The position numbers and the translations under genes were made by a program. The notes under the pieces are model-generated. The model saw only the letters and a program-made list of their open reading frames with translations, had not been told where the DNA came from and made no database searches. Shown here in pieces: positions 18,928 through 27,980 of a stretch of DNA of 64,000 bases (within the stretch, counting starts at the first letter, position 1; every line of letters starts with the position of its first letter). Source of the stretch: Arcicella rosea (GTDB lineage: Bacteria; Bacteroidota; Bacteroidia; Cytophagales; Spirosomataceae). Where the stretch lies: contig NZ_JACHKT010000015.1 of the NCBI RefSeq assembly GCF_014204325.1, positions 1 to 64,000 on the forward strand. The letters run 5' to 3'.

Positions 18928-19237
18928 GCGTTCTTTTGACAGCGCTCTACAAATCAGGATTTAATAAGATTAGAGTCGGCTGTTACATTTGAGATAAACA
19001 TTTAACAATCAGGTTTTTCAACCTGCTGACAGACAGTTAATGATTGTTGTTTTGAATTTGTTACTAAAATAATCAATTAAAGATTAAATCATTAAAAGTA
19101 AATATATCAAATTCTTTCAATAAGTTTTTTTTCTTTAATTACTACACAAAGAATTTGCTACAAAAATAAGTAAAATACTTACAAACAAAGCTCAATAATC
19201 ATCTTTTCACAGAATCCTTATCGCTTTTTTAGTGAGA
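18928..19237. other. Intergenic region upstream of the DUF349 gene
   Basis: About 310 AT-rich bases between two leftward genes. It contains a small perfect hairpin CAGGTT-TTTC-AACCTG (19010-19025) and a possible leftward promoter (minus-strand TATTTTTG at 19161-19168 with TTTG 17 bp upstream). No gene is seen. Confidence 0.4.
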
Positions 19238-20587
19238 TTATGCTTCTTTAGTCGAAATTCTCAGTTCTTTTGGGTAATAATTATTAATTCTATTAGGAAG
19301 AATTTTTGCCCAGCCGAGTCCAAAACCTTTGAAAGTTATTAAAGACCAGCCTTTTACCACTTCTTCCAAAACGAAATCGTCTCTTCTTAAATACTTGTTT
19401 GCTTCTTCTGGACTTACTTCAACTTTGTTTATTTTTTCGGATAAAAATATGCTCATGGCAAGCTCATGGTCAGGAATTAAATCTTTATTAGATAGTTTGC
19501 CAATTTTTGTTCCTACTTTTCTTAGATTAAAATTGAAAGTAATCAAATTAATGGCATGCTCGTGGGCTGGGTTAACTAAAAAATATTCACCATCTTTTTC
19601 AAACCAAGTATGGTCATCAATGTCTTTTATCCAATGTCTTAAAATTTCTCGTTCAGTTCTACGATTATTATTTTTAATGGGTTTTCCAGAACGAATAAAT
19701 ACTTCTTTTTCAGACGATTTTTTTTTAAAAGCTGTAATGAAAAAGCCTTCGCCTTTTACTTGATCAGGAAAAAGTCTAAAAGAGCCTTCTGAAATTATTT
19801 CTCCTCCAAGTATGTCGGTATTTTTTGCTGTTAAATGTTCAGCATTAAAAGTACTTTCTATCCAATCTACAATTTCTTCATTTTCCTCTTTGGAATAAGA
19901 TGACGTTGAATAAATCAGAATTCCACCTTGTTTTAAACTTGACCAAGCATCACTAATCATTTTCTTTTGTTTCAATGCCCAAGAGTTAACATTTACATCC
20001 GACCATTCCTTTAAAATATTGGGGTCTTTTCTAAACAAACCTGAACTCGAACTTGGTGCATCAATCAATAGAACGTCAAAAAAGCCGAAAAGTCGCATGA
20101 AATCTTTTGGGTCATTATTGGTAACAATTGTGTTCATCGTACCCCATTTTGTCAGATTATCACTCAGATGATTACTTCTAGTTTGAATAACATCATTACA
20201 GATTAATAAAGAATCTGGCGTGATTAAACTAGCAATTAATGTACTTGTTCCGCCCGGTGCAGCACATAAATCAAGCACTTTTAAATCTTGAGATAAATCT
20301 ACTGTACTTTTTAAAACTTGTTCTAAATACATCGAACTTGCTTCTTGAACAAAAAAAGTACCTGCATGATAAAGTGGATTCAGCGAAAAGTCACTGCGAT
20401 TTGCTAAATATTTACCATAATTTGACCAAACTATTGGTTCAGCATCACTAAAAATTTCGGAATTTTTGAATGGATTGATGCGAATAGAAATAGGAGGTAC
20501 TTCATTTTCATGTGCTTTAATAAAGGTACTTTCATTAAAACCTTGAATGTTTTGCAATGAATTAATTAATGCTTGAGGGACTTTCAT
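19238..20587 (-). CDS. RsmB/RsmF (NOL1/NOP2/Sun) rRNA methyltransferase-like, both signature cysteines replaced
   Basis: Fold and order of the m5C RNA methyltransferases: N-terminal RNA-binding part, SAM-binding motif I DLCAAPGGTSTL (107-118), CNDV (130-133), motif IV DAPSSSSGLFRKDPN (176-190), motif VI LIYSTSSYSKEENE, and a C-terminal PUA-like domain as in RsmF. In active enzymes motif IV reads D-A-P-C and motif VI reads S-T-C; the motif VI cysteine is the nucleophile and the motif IV cysteine releases the product. Here both are serine (S179 and S229), confirmed at codon level (AGT at S179 and TCA at S229). Everything else is well kept, so the gene is under selection but probably does not make m5C by the usual covalent mechanism. 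Confidence 0.88.
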   Translation of the reverse strand: MKVPQALINSLQNIQGFNESTFIKAHENEVPPISIRINPFKNSEIFSDAEPIVWSNYGKYLANRSDFSLNPLYHAGTFFVQEASSMYLEQVLKSTVDLSQDLKVLDLCAAPGGTSTLIASLITPDSLLICNDVIQTRSNHLSDNLTKWGTMNTIVTNNDPKDFMRLFGFFDVLLIDAPSSSSGLFRKDPNILKEWSDVNVNSWALKQKKMISDAWSSLKQGGILIYSTSSYSKEENEEIVDWIESTFNAEHLTAKNTDILGGEIISEGSFRLFPDQVKGEGFFITAFKKKSSEKEVFIRSGKPIKNNNRRTEREILRHWIKDIDDHTWFEKDGEYFLVNPAHEHAINLITFNFNLRKVGTKIGKLSNKDLIPDHELAMSIFLSEKINKVEVSPEEANKYLRRDDFVLEEVVKGWSLITFKGFGLGWAKILPNRINNYYPKELRISTKEA

Positions 20588-20602
20588 AAAGTGAAATTAC
20601 AC

Positions 20603-20636
20603 AAAAAAGCCAAACTGACGAAAGTTTGGCTTTTTG
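20603..20636 (-). terminator. Terminator between the haloperoxidase and methyltransferase genes
   Basis: AAAAGCCAAACT pairs with AGTTTGGCTTTT around a short loop, with A and T tracts on both sides. On the minus strand it ends the haloperoxidase-like gene transcript before the methyltransferase start. Confidence 0.8.
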
Positions 20637-20679
20637 CTTATAATTTTCAATGTTTAAAAATGCTTGGAAACGATTCAGA

Positions 20680-21999
20680 TTATTTAGTTTTTATTTTTTC
20701 AACAATCCAGTTTCCTACTTTTCTGCCTTGAACTAAACCGTTGTCTAAAGCTGGACGGAAGTGAATACCACCGTATAAACGGCTGATAGAAGCTTCGTCG
20801 GCTGCTTGTTTGAAAGAAGTAAATTTACGCACTGGTAAACCATAAGGAATTTCTGTAGAATCAGCAAAAGCAACATTGTCACCCAAAATTGATGATAATG
20901 CAACAGAAGCTGCTCCAGAAATTACGGAGTGTCCAGAAGTATATTCTGGAAATGGTGGCGTTTGTAGCACTGGTTGCCAATCTTTATCAATATTAGCATT
21001 GATAACACTTTCTGGACGAATGCGAACGGAACGATATTTTTCTGTCCAACAAGAAATAAATCCATCAAAAACGGCTACTGAAGTCATTAAATAAGCTTGA
21101 GCTGTTTTATAAATATCAGCGTTGGTATTTCTACTTACTTGCGACACAATTCCCATCCAATGTCCGCCAGGAGATACTTTTTTAGTAGCAAACATAGCAT
21201 GACCAGTAATATTCATTTTAAATGGATTACAATCCCAGAAATTACAAATTGCTCTTTGCTCATCCGTCAAATTTTTAACGGTATTATAGCAATCCATTAC
21301 TTCATTGTAATAGTCGCTTCCTTTTGTTAAGTCAAATTTTGAAGGTGGTGGCGGAGGAAATTGAGCGGAAGAATCTAAAGTATAAGAGCGAATCTTTTGC
21401 CAATTAGGTTCAACGGCATCCATATAAGCTGGAGGTGTTGGTACCCAAGTTCCTACTTTATTCGTTACTGTGAAACGGAAACCACGAGTTTGTTTGTAAT
21501 TATCCTTTTTAGAATAATTCATGATAGAAGCTGCTACAGAATCTCCAAAAGCAATAGAATTGTCAAATACTTCGTCGGGCATACCTGTTGCTTTAAAATC
21601 TTCCCAAAGTTTTTTCTCGAAATCTACATAAACATCTTGGGCAAAAGTAAGGTTTTTGCCAATGGTTAAAAATGCTCTAGTAGCCGCCAATGGATAACAA
21701 TATTGTTTACTTGAATCTGGCTTATAAACTTTTTCAAAACCATTGAACTGCCCAACCATAGATTTTAAACCTTTGTTGGCAGGAACAAGTGCTTCGTAAG
21801 CCGCCAAAGAAGCATAGCTGTAAATACGACTTGAAACTGGAGGAGCAAAAATATCGTGAATAATAGACTCAGTAACTTGTAACTGTGTTCTTCTTAAAAA
21901 TTCAGGATTTTCGGCGGCTTTTTTCCAACTGCCATCATCTTTTTTGCAACTGAATAATAAAGTAATGCACGAAAATATCAAGAGAATGTTTTTGTTCAT
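20680..21999 (-). CDS. Vanadium-dependent haloperoxidase / PAP2-like lipoprotein
   Basis: A 439-residue lipoprotein (signal MNKNILLIFSCITLLFSC, lipobox LFSC) with the vanadium-haloperoxidase/PAP2 fold. The oxyanion-binding residues are recognisable: K and R in WTEKYRSVRIRPE, the SGH motif in FPEYTSGHSVISGAA, and R...H in SRLYGGIHFRPALDNG. The family includes vanadate haloperoxidases and acid phosphatases; which activity applies cannot be told from sequence. The start at 21999 gives the lipoprotein signal; nine further codons are open upstream. It is the first gene before the methyltransferase gene but is separated by a terminator. Confidence 0.85.
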   Translation of the reverse strand: MNKNILLIFSCITLLFSCKKDDGSWKKAAENPEFLRRTQLQVTESIIHDIFAPPVSSRIYSYASLAAYEALVPANKGLKSMVGQFNGFEKVYKPDSSKQYCYPLAATRAFLTIGKNLTFAQDVYVDFEKKLWEDFKATGMPDEVFDNSIAFGDSVAASIMNYSKKDNYKQTRGFRFTVTNKVGTWVPTPPAYMDAVEPNWQKIRSYTLDSSAQFPPPPPSKFDLTKGSDYYNEVMDCYNTVKNLTDEQRAICNFWDCNPFKMNITGHAMFATKKVSPGGHWMGIVSQVSRNTNADIYKTAQAYLMTSVAVFDGFISCWTEKYRSVRIRPESVINANIDKDWQPVLQTPPFPEYTSGHSVISGAASVALSSILGDNVAFADSTEIPYGLPVRKFTSFKQAADEASISRLYGGIHFRPALDNGLVQGRKVGNWIVEKIKTK

Positions 22000-22245
22000 T
22001 GTTTGGGTTTTAAAATGGTAAATCAAAATTACAAAACTTTTTTTCCTAAAAAATGGAATTTGTTAATTTTAAGGATGATTTTTATCTTTTTTTTAATTAT
22101 TCTGATAATGATAATCAAAATTGGTAAATTGAAAATGCTTTTAATTACTTCTAAAGGCTTGTTTAAGTCAACAGTTGTTTATTCTATAAATTTTTAAACA
22201 TATAGCTTTTTTGGGAGTTGATAAATTGAATTAAATCATAAAACT

Positions 22246-23187
22246 TTGAAAATACTTATTGTTGGCGCAGGTATGGCTGGACTTTCAGCTGCAAGAATTT
22301 TAGCAAAATATCACGAAGTAACTGTAATTGATAAAGGCAGAGGAGTGGGAGGTAGGATGGCTACAAGGAAAATTGGAGATTGCCAAGCAGATCATGGTAC
22401 ACAATATTTTTCTGTACAATCAGCTAATTTCCAAGCTTTGATAGACCAATTACTTACTGAAAGTGTTGTATCAACATGGCAATTAGCACAACGAACAAAT
22501 ATCCGTTATTTTGGAAGTAAAGGAATGAAAATGATTCCAAAGAAAATGTCGGAAAATATCAATGTGATTCTTAATGAAAAAGTATGTAAAATTGTTAATA
22601 ACAAGCTTCTCGCAGAAAGTGGAAATGAATACTTTTTCGACCAATTAATTATTACACAGCCTGTTCCACAAATTCAGGAATTGTTAAATCAGTCATCAAT
22701 AGATATTTCTGCTAAAGATGAATCTGTCTTGAATTCTGTAAAATATGAGCCTTGTATTGCTGTAATGGCTGTTTTAAATAAAGAAACAAGTATTCAAAGT
22801 GGGGGAATAATACTGGAAAATAAACCTGTAGCTTGGATTGCAGATAATTTCCAGAAAGGAATTTCAACAAAACCTTGTGTTACGCTTCATGCCTCTGCTA
22901 ATTTTAGTGCAGAGAATTTTGAAGGAGATTTAAATGAAATTGCTCAAAAAATGCTTGAATCTGTAGAAGAATTTATTCCAAAATCATCCATCGAAACTTA
23001 TCAAGTACACCGCTGGCGTTATAGTCTGGCTTCAAGTCGCTTTCACGAAACTTTTTATCAATTTGATGATAAATCCATTTTTATGGCAGGCGACGGTTTT
23101 GGTATTGGAAATGTTGAAGGTGCATTTTTGTCAGGTTTAAATGTAGCTGAATTTATCCTAGAAGCTTCTCTTAAAACCGTAAAATAA
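22246..23187 (+). CDS. FAD-dependent amine oxidoreductase, renalase-like
   Basis: A 313-residue Rossmann-fold flavoprotein. The FAD-binding motif VGAGMAGLSAARIL is at the extreme N-terminus, followed by DKGRGVGGRMATRK, the characteristic second motif of renalase-type NAD(P)/FAD amine oxidoreductases, HGTQYFSV, and the C-terminal GDGFGIGNVEGAFLSG FAD motif. Cytoplasmic. The start is TTG: an in-frame stop at 22222-22224 and the motif position leave no room for an upstream ATG, and the next ATG would delete the glycine motif. The substrate is unknown. Convergent with the next FAD enzyme. Confidence 0.85.
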   Translation: MKILIVGAGMAGLSAARILAKYHEVTVIDKGRGVGGRMATRKIGDCQADHGTQYFSVQSANFQALIDQLLTESVVSTWQLAQRTNIRYFGSKGMKMIPKKMSENINVILNEKVCKIVNNKLLAESGNEYFFDQLIITQPVPQIQELLNQSSIDISAKDESVLNSVKYEPCIAVMAVLNKETSIQSGGIILENKPVAWIADNFQKGISTKPCVTLHASANFSAENFEGDLNEIAQKMLESVEEFIPKSSIETYQVHRWRYSLASSRFHETFYQFDDKSIFMAGDGFGIGNVEGAFLSGLNVAEFILEASLKTVK

Positions 23188-23207
23188 TCCACGGTTTTAA
23201 GAGAAGC
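23164..23207. terminator. Perfect 17-bp hairpin between convergent FAD genes
   Basis: Arms at 23164-23180 and 23191-23207 are exact complements around a 10-nt loop. The stop codon of the rightward gene (23185-23187) lies in the loop, and the leftward gene ends only 5 bp away. There is no clear T tract, so it may act as an mRNA 3' end structure as much as a terminator. Confidence 0.55.
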
Positions 23208-23211
23208 GAAC

Positions 23212-24429
23212 TTATAAAATCTCTGCAACTTTTCTGCCTGTCATCATCGCAGCATTCAAAGATGGGTAAGCAGTATAATCGCCGCATTGATAAAGTATAT
23301 CACTGATTTGTAATGAGTCAATCTTTTCGTTTTCCTGATTTAATTTTGGTAAAGCTTGTGGAATGTGATAGGTTTTCAAATGTTGCCAAGTGGATGCTTC
23401 TTTGCCAAACCAAGTAACTAATTCCTTTTTTATATTTTCTGTCAAGGTTTTCTCATCCTCCATCACATTTCCTTGTGTAGAAACAGAAATTAACGATTTT
23501 CCCGCTGGAGCATAATTAGGAGCAATATCGCTCGGAACGCACAAATTATGGATTTTTGCTTTCCTATCTGGATTGAGTACTAATAAGTTGTCTGCCAGTG
23601 GAGATTTATTTGCCGAAAAATAAGTACAAGTAGTTTTATTGAATTGCAGATTTTGTGGTTTTCCTAAAAGCTTTTCAGCAGTGAAACCATCGGTTGCTAT
23701 GACAATTTTCTCTCCGTGCAATTTTTCTCCATTTTCTAAATAAACCCTATTTCCTTCAATTTTTGACACTTTTGTATTGAATCTAATAGCATCTTTTGGT
23801 AAATAACTAGCAATTTGTAAGGGAATTTCCTGCATTCCCTTAGCAGGAATAACAGCATTGCCTTCATAGAATTTCCCAAAAATGAATTTAAAAAAATTGG
23901 CTGAAGTATTTAACTCATCTTCAAGAAATACTCCACCGAAAAAAGGTTTAAAAAACTGCAAAATCATTTTGTCTGAAACACCATAATTTTGAAGATATTT
24001 TAAGGTAGATTGATACTTATTTTCAAAAATATCGTCTTGTGTATTTTGAGTATCGATAATTAAACGAAGTACTCTGAGTTTGTCGGCAAAAGTTCCAATA
24101 TTTGAAAAAAGCGTTGAAAACAAAGCCGATGGCTCTTGTAACGGATTAAGCATTTTCGTTAATTTATTTTGTTCATTGTCACGAATCAAAGCACCAGATT
24201 TGAAAGATTGGAGATTTAATAGCTCATAATTTAGCAATTTTTGAGCTTCTGGATAGGCAGTCAACAAAACCTGAAAGCCTCTATCAAGTAAAAAGCCGTC
24301 TTGTTTGTCAGTTTTTACTCTTCCGCCGATTGTGTCACTAGCTTCCAAAATCAAAGATGCAATTCCTCTGTCTTGTAAGTATTTGGCACAGGTCAATCCA
24401 GCTATGCCAGCTCCGATGATGATAATCAT
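23212..24429 (-). CDS. FAD-dependent amine oxidase/desaturase-like oxidoreductase
   Basis: A 405-residue flavoprotein of the flavin amine oxidase / protoporphyrinogen oxidase / phytoene desaturase superfamily. It begins IIIGAGIAGLTCAKYLQ (FAD dinucleotide motif), then ASDTIGGRVKTDKQDGF (GGR motif) and ends with the FAD motif CGDYTAYPSLNAAMMTGRKVAE. It is shorter than bacterial CrtI phytoene desaturases and closer in size to plant-type desaturase-like or uncharacterised amine oxidases. A carotenoid role is possible because a CrtW-type ketolase occurs at 47.4 kb, but nothing nearby supports it. Confidence 0.82.
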   Translation of the reverse strand: MIIIIGAGIAGLTCAKYLQDRGIASLILEASDTIGGRVKTDKQDGFLLDRGFQVLLTAYPEAQKLLNYELLNLQSFKSGALIRDNEQNKLTKMLNPLQEPSALFSTLFSNIGTFADKLRVLRLIIDTQNTQDDIFENKYQSTLKYLQNYGVSDKMILQFFKPFFGGVFLEDELNTSANFFKFIFGKFYEGNAVIPAKGMQEIPLQIASYLPKDAIRFNTKVSKIEGNRVYLENGEKLHGEKIVIATDGFTAEKLLGKPQNLQFNKTTCTYFSANKSPLADNLLVLNPDRKAKIHNLCVPSDIAPNYAPAGKSLISVSTQGNVMEDEKTLTENIKKELVTWFGKEASTWQHLKTYHIPQALPKLNQENEKIDSLQISDILYQCGDYTAYPSLNAAMMTGRKVAEIL

Positions 24430-25159
24430 TTCTGTTCTGATTTAATAATGATAAAATATTTTAAGTATTCAGAAGTTTTTAATTAAACCTATAAGGATTT
24501 ATATAATAAACTAATAAAAAGAGCTTTAGCCTCAAATCCTTATAGGTTTATATTCTCAATTAGTTTATCCTTAGTACTTAGGCTCAAATAAACTTGATTT
24601 TCTTTAAAATCTATTACGTTTATAGGACTTGTATTGTTTATTGTGTTTTTTCCTATTTAATAAAACTAACAAGCGATTACACAAAGAGTTTTGACTTTCT
24701 TGAAAATTACATAAAATCATTATAACAAAATGAAGGAAAATATAAATATTCTAATATTGCAAAATGTGTCATTAGCTTGACAAATTAATGGGTATCAATT
24801 TTTTATATTTACATTCATCTAAAGAATTACAAGAATGTGATTTTATATTTTAATATATAACAAATTGATTTTTAGATTATTATGTATTATTTTGATTTGA
24901 AATGAATTTATCTTAATCTAATTTGTTAAAACTAATAACATACAAATAATATACTTTTCAGAGATTTTTTATTATTTTGCATCACATTTAAAATCTACTT
25001 AAAATTGAATTAAACCGATAAACTATTTAATAGATTATTAAAATTTTAAGGAAAATTGTATTTTATTTAGATTGCTTTTAAAGGTTGATTTATCCACATA
25101 CAAGTATTTTGATTAGGCTGAAAAGTAAAATCATCATCAAATTTCTAATATTATAAGAT
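24430..25159. other. 730-bp AT-rich non-coding region with an inverted repeat
   Basis: The longest gene-free stretch without RNA structure in the window, lying between a leftward and a rightward gene. Arms at about 24485-24500 and 24534-24549 (AAACCTATAAGGATTT and its complement) could form a 16-bp stem. Possible rightward promoters include TTGAC at 24777 with TATATTTA at 24804. No coding frame longer than chance is seen. Confidence 0.5.
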
Positions 25160-25939
25160 ATGAACTATCAAATTCACGAAGAAAATGGTTACAAGTACAT
25201 CGACGAAGGAGAAGGCGAAATTCTTTTTTTACTTCACGGGCTTTTCGGTGCATTAAGTAACTGGGAAGGAGTAATTGAGGGCTTCAGAGGTAAATATCGA
25301 GTAATTATTCCGATGATGCCAATTTATGAAATGCCAATTGCAAAAGCTGGATGTGAAGGATTGACTGAATTTATTGAAGGTTTCGTGAATTGGAAAGGTT
25401 TTGATGAGTTAACACTTTTAGGAAATTCTTTGGGCGGACACGTTTCCTTGATTTATACATTGAGAAATCCTTCTAAAGTAAAAAGATTAGTGTTGACAGG
25501 AAGTTCGGGACTTTTTGAAGATGGAATGGGCGGTTCATATCCAAAACGTGGAAATTATCAATACATCAAAGAAAGAGTAGAATATACTTTTTATCGCCCA
25601 GAAACGGCTACAAAAGCTTTGATTGATGAAGTATTTGAAATTACCAACAGTGCATCTAAAGTAATTAGAATTATCTCGATAGCAAAGTCTGCACAGCGGA
25701 ACAATATGGCTAAAGATGTTGTTAGAATCAAAGTACCAACGCTATTGGTTTGGGGATTGAACGACACCATAACGCCGCCGCAAGTAGGTCATGAATTCAA
25801 TCGTTTAATTGAAAACTCTGAATTACATTTTATCGATGAGTGCAGTCATGCACCGATGATGGAATGTCCAGAAAGATTCAATGAAATTTTGGATGGCTGG
25901 CTTGAAAAAACTCCTATTCGTGTAGTTGAGTTGGTATAA
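25160..25939 (+). CDS. Alpha/beta-fold hydrolase
   Basis: A 259-residue serine hydrolase. Oxyanion region LLHGLFGALSNW (24-35), nucleophile elbow GNSLGG with S90, acid D202 (VWGLNDTITPP) and H230 (DECSHAPMMECPERF) form the complete catalytic triad. No signal peptide, so it is cytoplasmic. The substrate is unknown; the family covers esterases, C-C bond hydrolases and haloperoxidase-like enzymes. The CBS-domain gene follows 71 bp downstream on the same strand. Confidence 0.9.
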   Translation: MNYQIHEENGYKYIDEGEGEILFLLHGLFGALSNWEGVIEGFRGKYRVIIPMMPIYEMPIAKAGCEGLTEFIEGFVNWKGFDELTLLGNSLGGHVSLIYTLRNPSKVKRLVLTGSSGLFEDGMGGSYPKRGNYQYIKERVEYTFYRPETATKALIDEVFEITNSASKVIRIISIAKSAQRNNMAKDVVRIKVPTLLVWGLNDTITPPQVGHEFNRLIENSELHFIDECSHAPMMECPERFNEILDGWLEKTPIRVVELV

Positions 25940-26010
25940 TCAACTTAAAATTTGGAATTTATCTATAATCAAGTATATTAGCTTAATTATATAAATTTCA
26001 TCGACACAAT

Positions 26011-26676
26011 ATGCACGCTAAAGACTTTATCAATCCAATGTTACCAGTGCTAAAATCTACAGATACGGTAGGTGAGGCGTTAAACTGGATGGAAGAATAT
26101 AGAATAGGACAATTACCATTGATTCACGAACAAGAATATCAAGGTTTGATAAGTCATGATATTTTACTGGATGCCGATGAAGATTTACCACTTTTGGCAT
26201 TGCAACCTGAATTTGAAGACGCTTTTGCCAATGTGAATCAACATATTTTTGAGATTCTAAAAATTGTACAGCAACACGACTTACAAGCTGTTGTAGTGCT
26301 TGATGAAGAACAAAGTTTTGTAGGTACAATCAGTGTTCAAGAATTATTGAATCAGTTTTCTAAAAACTTAGGCTCGCAAGAAATTGGAGCAGTATTAGAA
26401 ATTGCAGTCGAAAACAGAAGTTATTCACTTTCAGAAATTAGTCGTTTAATAGAATCTAATAACGTTAAAATTATCAGTTCATATTACACAAGTGGTACTG
26501 GATTAGAAGACTCTAAAGATATTTTAACCTTGAAACTAAATCAACAAGATATTTCAAGGGTAATGGCAACACTCGAACGTTTTGAATATGATATTGTTGG
26601 TGCTTATAATTTTGAAGAAATTACTTCACCCGATAAAGAACGATACGATATGCTGATGAAATATTTGAATTTGTAA
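26011..26676 (+). CDS. CBS-domain protein
   Basis: A 221-residue cytoplasmic protein with two tandem CBS motifs (about residues 5-60 and 75-120; the TVGEALNWMEEYRIGQLPLI segment is typical) which usually bind adenine nucleotides. The C-terminal third (EIAVENRSYSLSEISRLIES, then SSYYTSG...) reads like an ACT-type small-molecule-binding fold. In Cytophagales this gene commonly stands just before NAD kinase, as here, suggesting an energy- or nucleotide-sensing role; that link is by context only. Confidence 0.85.
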   Translation: MHAKDFINPMLPVLKSTDTVGEALNWMEEYRIGQLPLIHEQEYQGLISHDILLDADEDLPLLALQPEFEDAFANVNQHIFEILKIVQQHDLQAVVVLDEEQSFVGTISVQELLNQFSKNLGSQEIGAVLEIAVENRSYSLSEISRLIESNNVKIISSYYTSGTGLEDSKDILTLKLNQQDISRVMATLERFEYDIVGAYNFEEITSPDKERYDMLMKYLNL

Positions 26677-26683
26677 GTTTAGG

Positions 26684-26711
26684 CTCTTGAGATTTTCTCA
26701 AGAGTTTTTTT
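26684..26711 (+). terminator. Terminator after the CBS-domain gene
   Basis: CTCTTGAG-ATTTT-CTCAAGAG followed by seven T, starting 8 bp after the stop codon. Confidence 0.9.
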
Positions 26712-26802
26712 GTTTTGAAGCGTTTGATAAAAACTTCAAAAAGGAGTAAAAAAGTATCAAAAACACTTATTTGGTTGAAAACTATAAACAAATCTAATAT
26801 TC

Positions 26803-26824
26803 AATTCCCAAAAGTTTGGGAATT
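26803..26824. promoter_or_regulatory. Palindrome upstream of NAD kinase
   Basis: AATTCCCA and TGGGAATT flank a 6-nt centre, about 100 bp before the nadK start. It has no T tract, so an operator or leader hairpin is possible; no regulator is known. Confidence 0.3.
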
Positions 26825-26919
26825 CACTTTCTTCTTTCTTCTTTTGTTTTCAGATAGAAAATAAAGCAGTTTTTATTCATCAAGTAGAACTTACTTCCAA
26901 TCAATACAGATCATACAAA

Positions 26920-27810
26920 ATGAAAATAGCCATTAACGGGCGAAATTTTAAGGATGAAATCAAACCTTTTGTTCAACTAATGTTTGATTTTCTGGCTCAA
27001 AAAGGAGTCGAAATCCAAATTTCGGAAATCTATCAGCAATTTTTGACTGAGGTTGGAGTAAACCATCATGCAACGCAATTTTATACTTCTCAAGAAAATT
27101 TATTTGATGCTAATGTTATTTTGAGTTTAGGTGGTGACGGAACATTACTAGATACAGTCACGCATGTCACTAAGCGAGAAACGCCAATTCTTGGTATAAA
27201 TACTGGGCGATTAGGCTTTTTAGCGACAGTTTCACCCGATAAGATTAATGAAAGTTTGGAAGAAATTTTTGCTGAACGCTACACCTTAGACCCACGAACT
27301 TTAGTAAGTGTAGAAACTCGTCTCAATAATGAACCAATAGATGTTTTTAATGGAATAAATTTCGGATTGAATGAATTAGGCATTATGAAAACCGATACTT
27401 CTTCAATGATTATGTTAAAAGCATATTTGAACGGAGAGTTTCTTAATACTTATTGGGCTGATGGTTTGATTATTGCTACTGCAACAGGTTCAACAGGCTA
27501 TAATCTTAGTGTTGGCGGCCCTTTAGTAATGCCAAGTTCTGATATTTTTGTAATTTCTCCCATGAGTCCGCATAATTTGAATGTTCGTCCTTTAGTAGTT
27601 TCTACAGACGTAATTTTAGATTTTGAAGTAGAAAGTAGAAGTAATAGCTGCTTAATTTCTTTGGATGCACGCTCTAAAGTAATTGATAGCAACGTGAAAA
27701 TCAGGATGAAAAGAGAAGCTTTTAAAGCAAATATTATTAAACTGAGCGATAGTAATTTCTTGAATACATTAAGAAGTAAACTTAATTGGGGATTTGATAC
27801 AAGGAATTAA
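26920..27810 (+). CDS. nadK: NAD kinase
   Basis: Phosphorylates NAD+ to NADP+. The 296-residue protein has the ATP/NAD kinase signature GGDGTLLDT (71-79, catalytic D73), the conserved NTGRLGFLA segment, and the substrate motif TATGSTGYNLSVGGP in the second half, followed by ISPMSPHNLNVRPLV. All are intact and the length is normal. The start at 26920 begins directly with the first beta strand KIAINGR. It follows the CBS gene but is separated by a terminator. Confidence 0.96.
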   Translation: MKIAINGRNFKDEIKPFVQLMFDFLAQKGVEIQISEIYQQFLTEVGVNHHATQFYTSQENLFDANVILSLGGDGTLLDTVTHVTKRETPILGINTGRLGFLATVSPDKINESLEEIFAERYTLDPRTLVSVETRLNNEPIDVFNGINFGLNELGIMKTDTSSMIMLKAYLNGEFLNTYWADGLIIATATGSTGYNLSVGGPLVMPSSDIFVISPMSPHNLNVRPLVVSTDVILDFEVESRSNSCLISLDARSKVIDSNVKIRMKREAFKANIIKLSDSNFLNTLRSKLNWGFDTRN

Positions 27811-27980
27811 TAAATCATTTTAATTAAAATTAAGCAAGACGATTCCATCTGAATATATTATTTTCGTTGTAAAATTTAATTGGTGCTCATAACAAACCTA
27901 CTTGTTTTACGTTAAGAAATTGTTTGTTGTTTTAATTGAAATAGAATAACCACATAGATTCCATCCATTACCAGACAAAT

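Noticed and set aside
22003-22197. A 64-codon frame upstream of the renalase-like gene
   Set aside because: Mostly hydrophobic low-complexity residues from AT-rich DNA; overlaps the start of the haloperoxidase-like gene on the other strand.
25089-25097. A perfect DnaA-box TTATCCACA in the AT-rich gap, suggesting a replication origin
   Set aside because: Only one box is seen in the gap, and about one such match is expected by chance in a window of this size; another occurs inside the HTCS gene near 4097. No dnaA or other origin gene is present.
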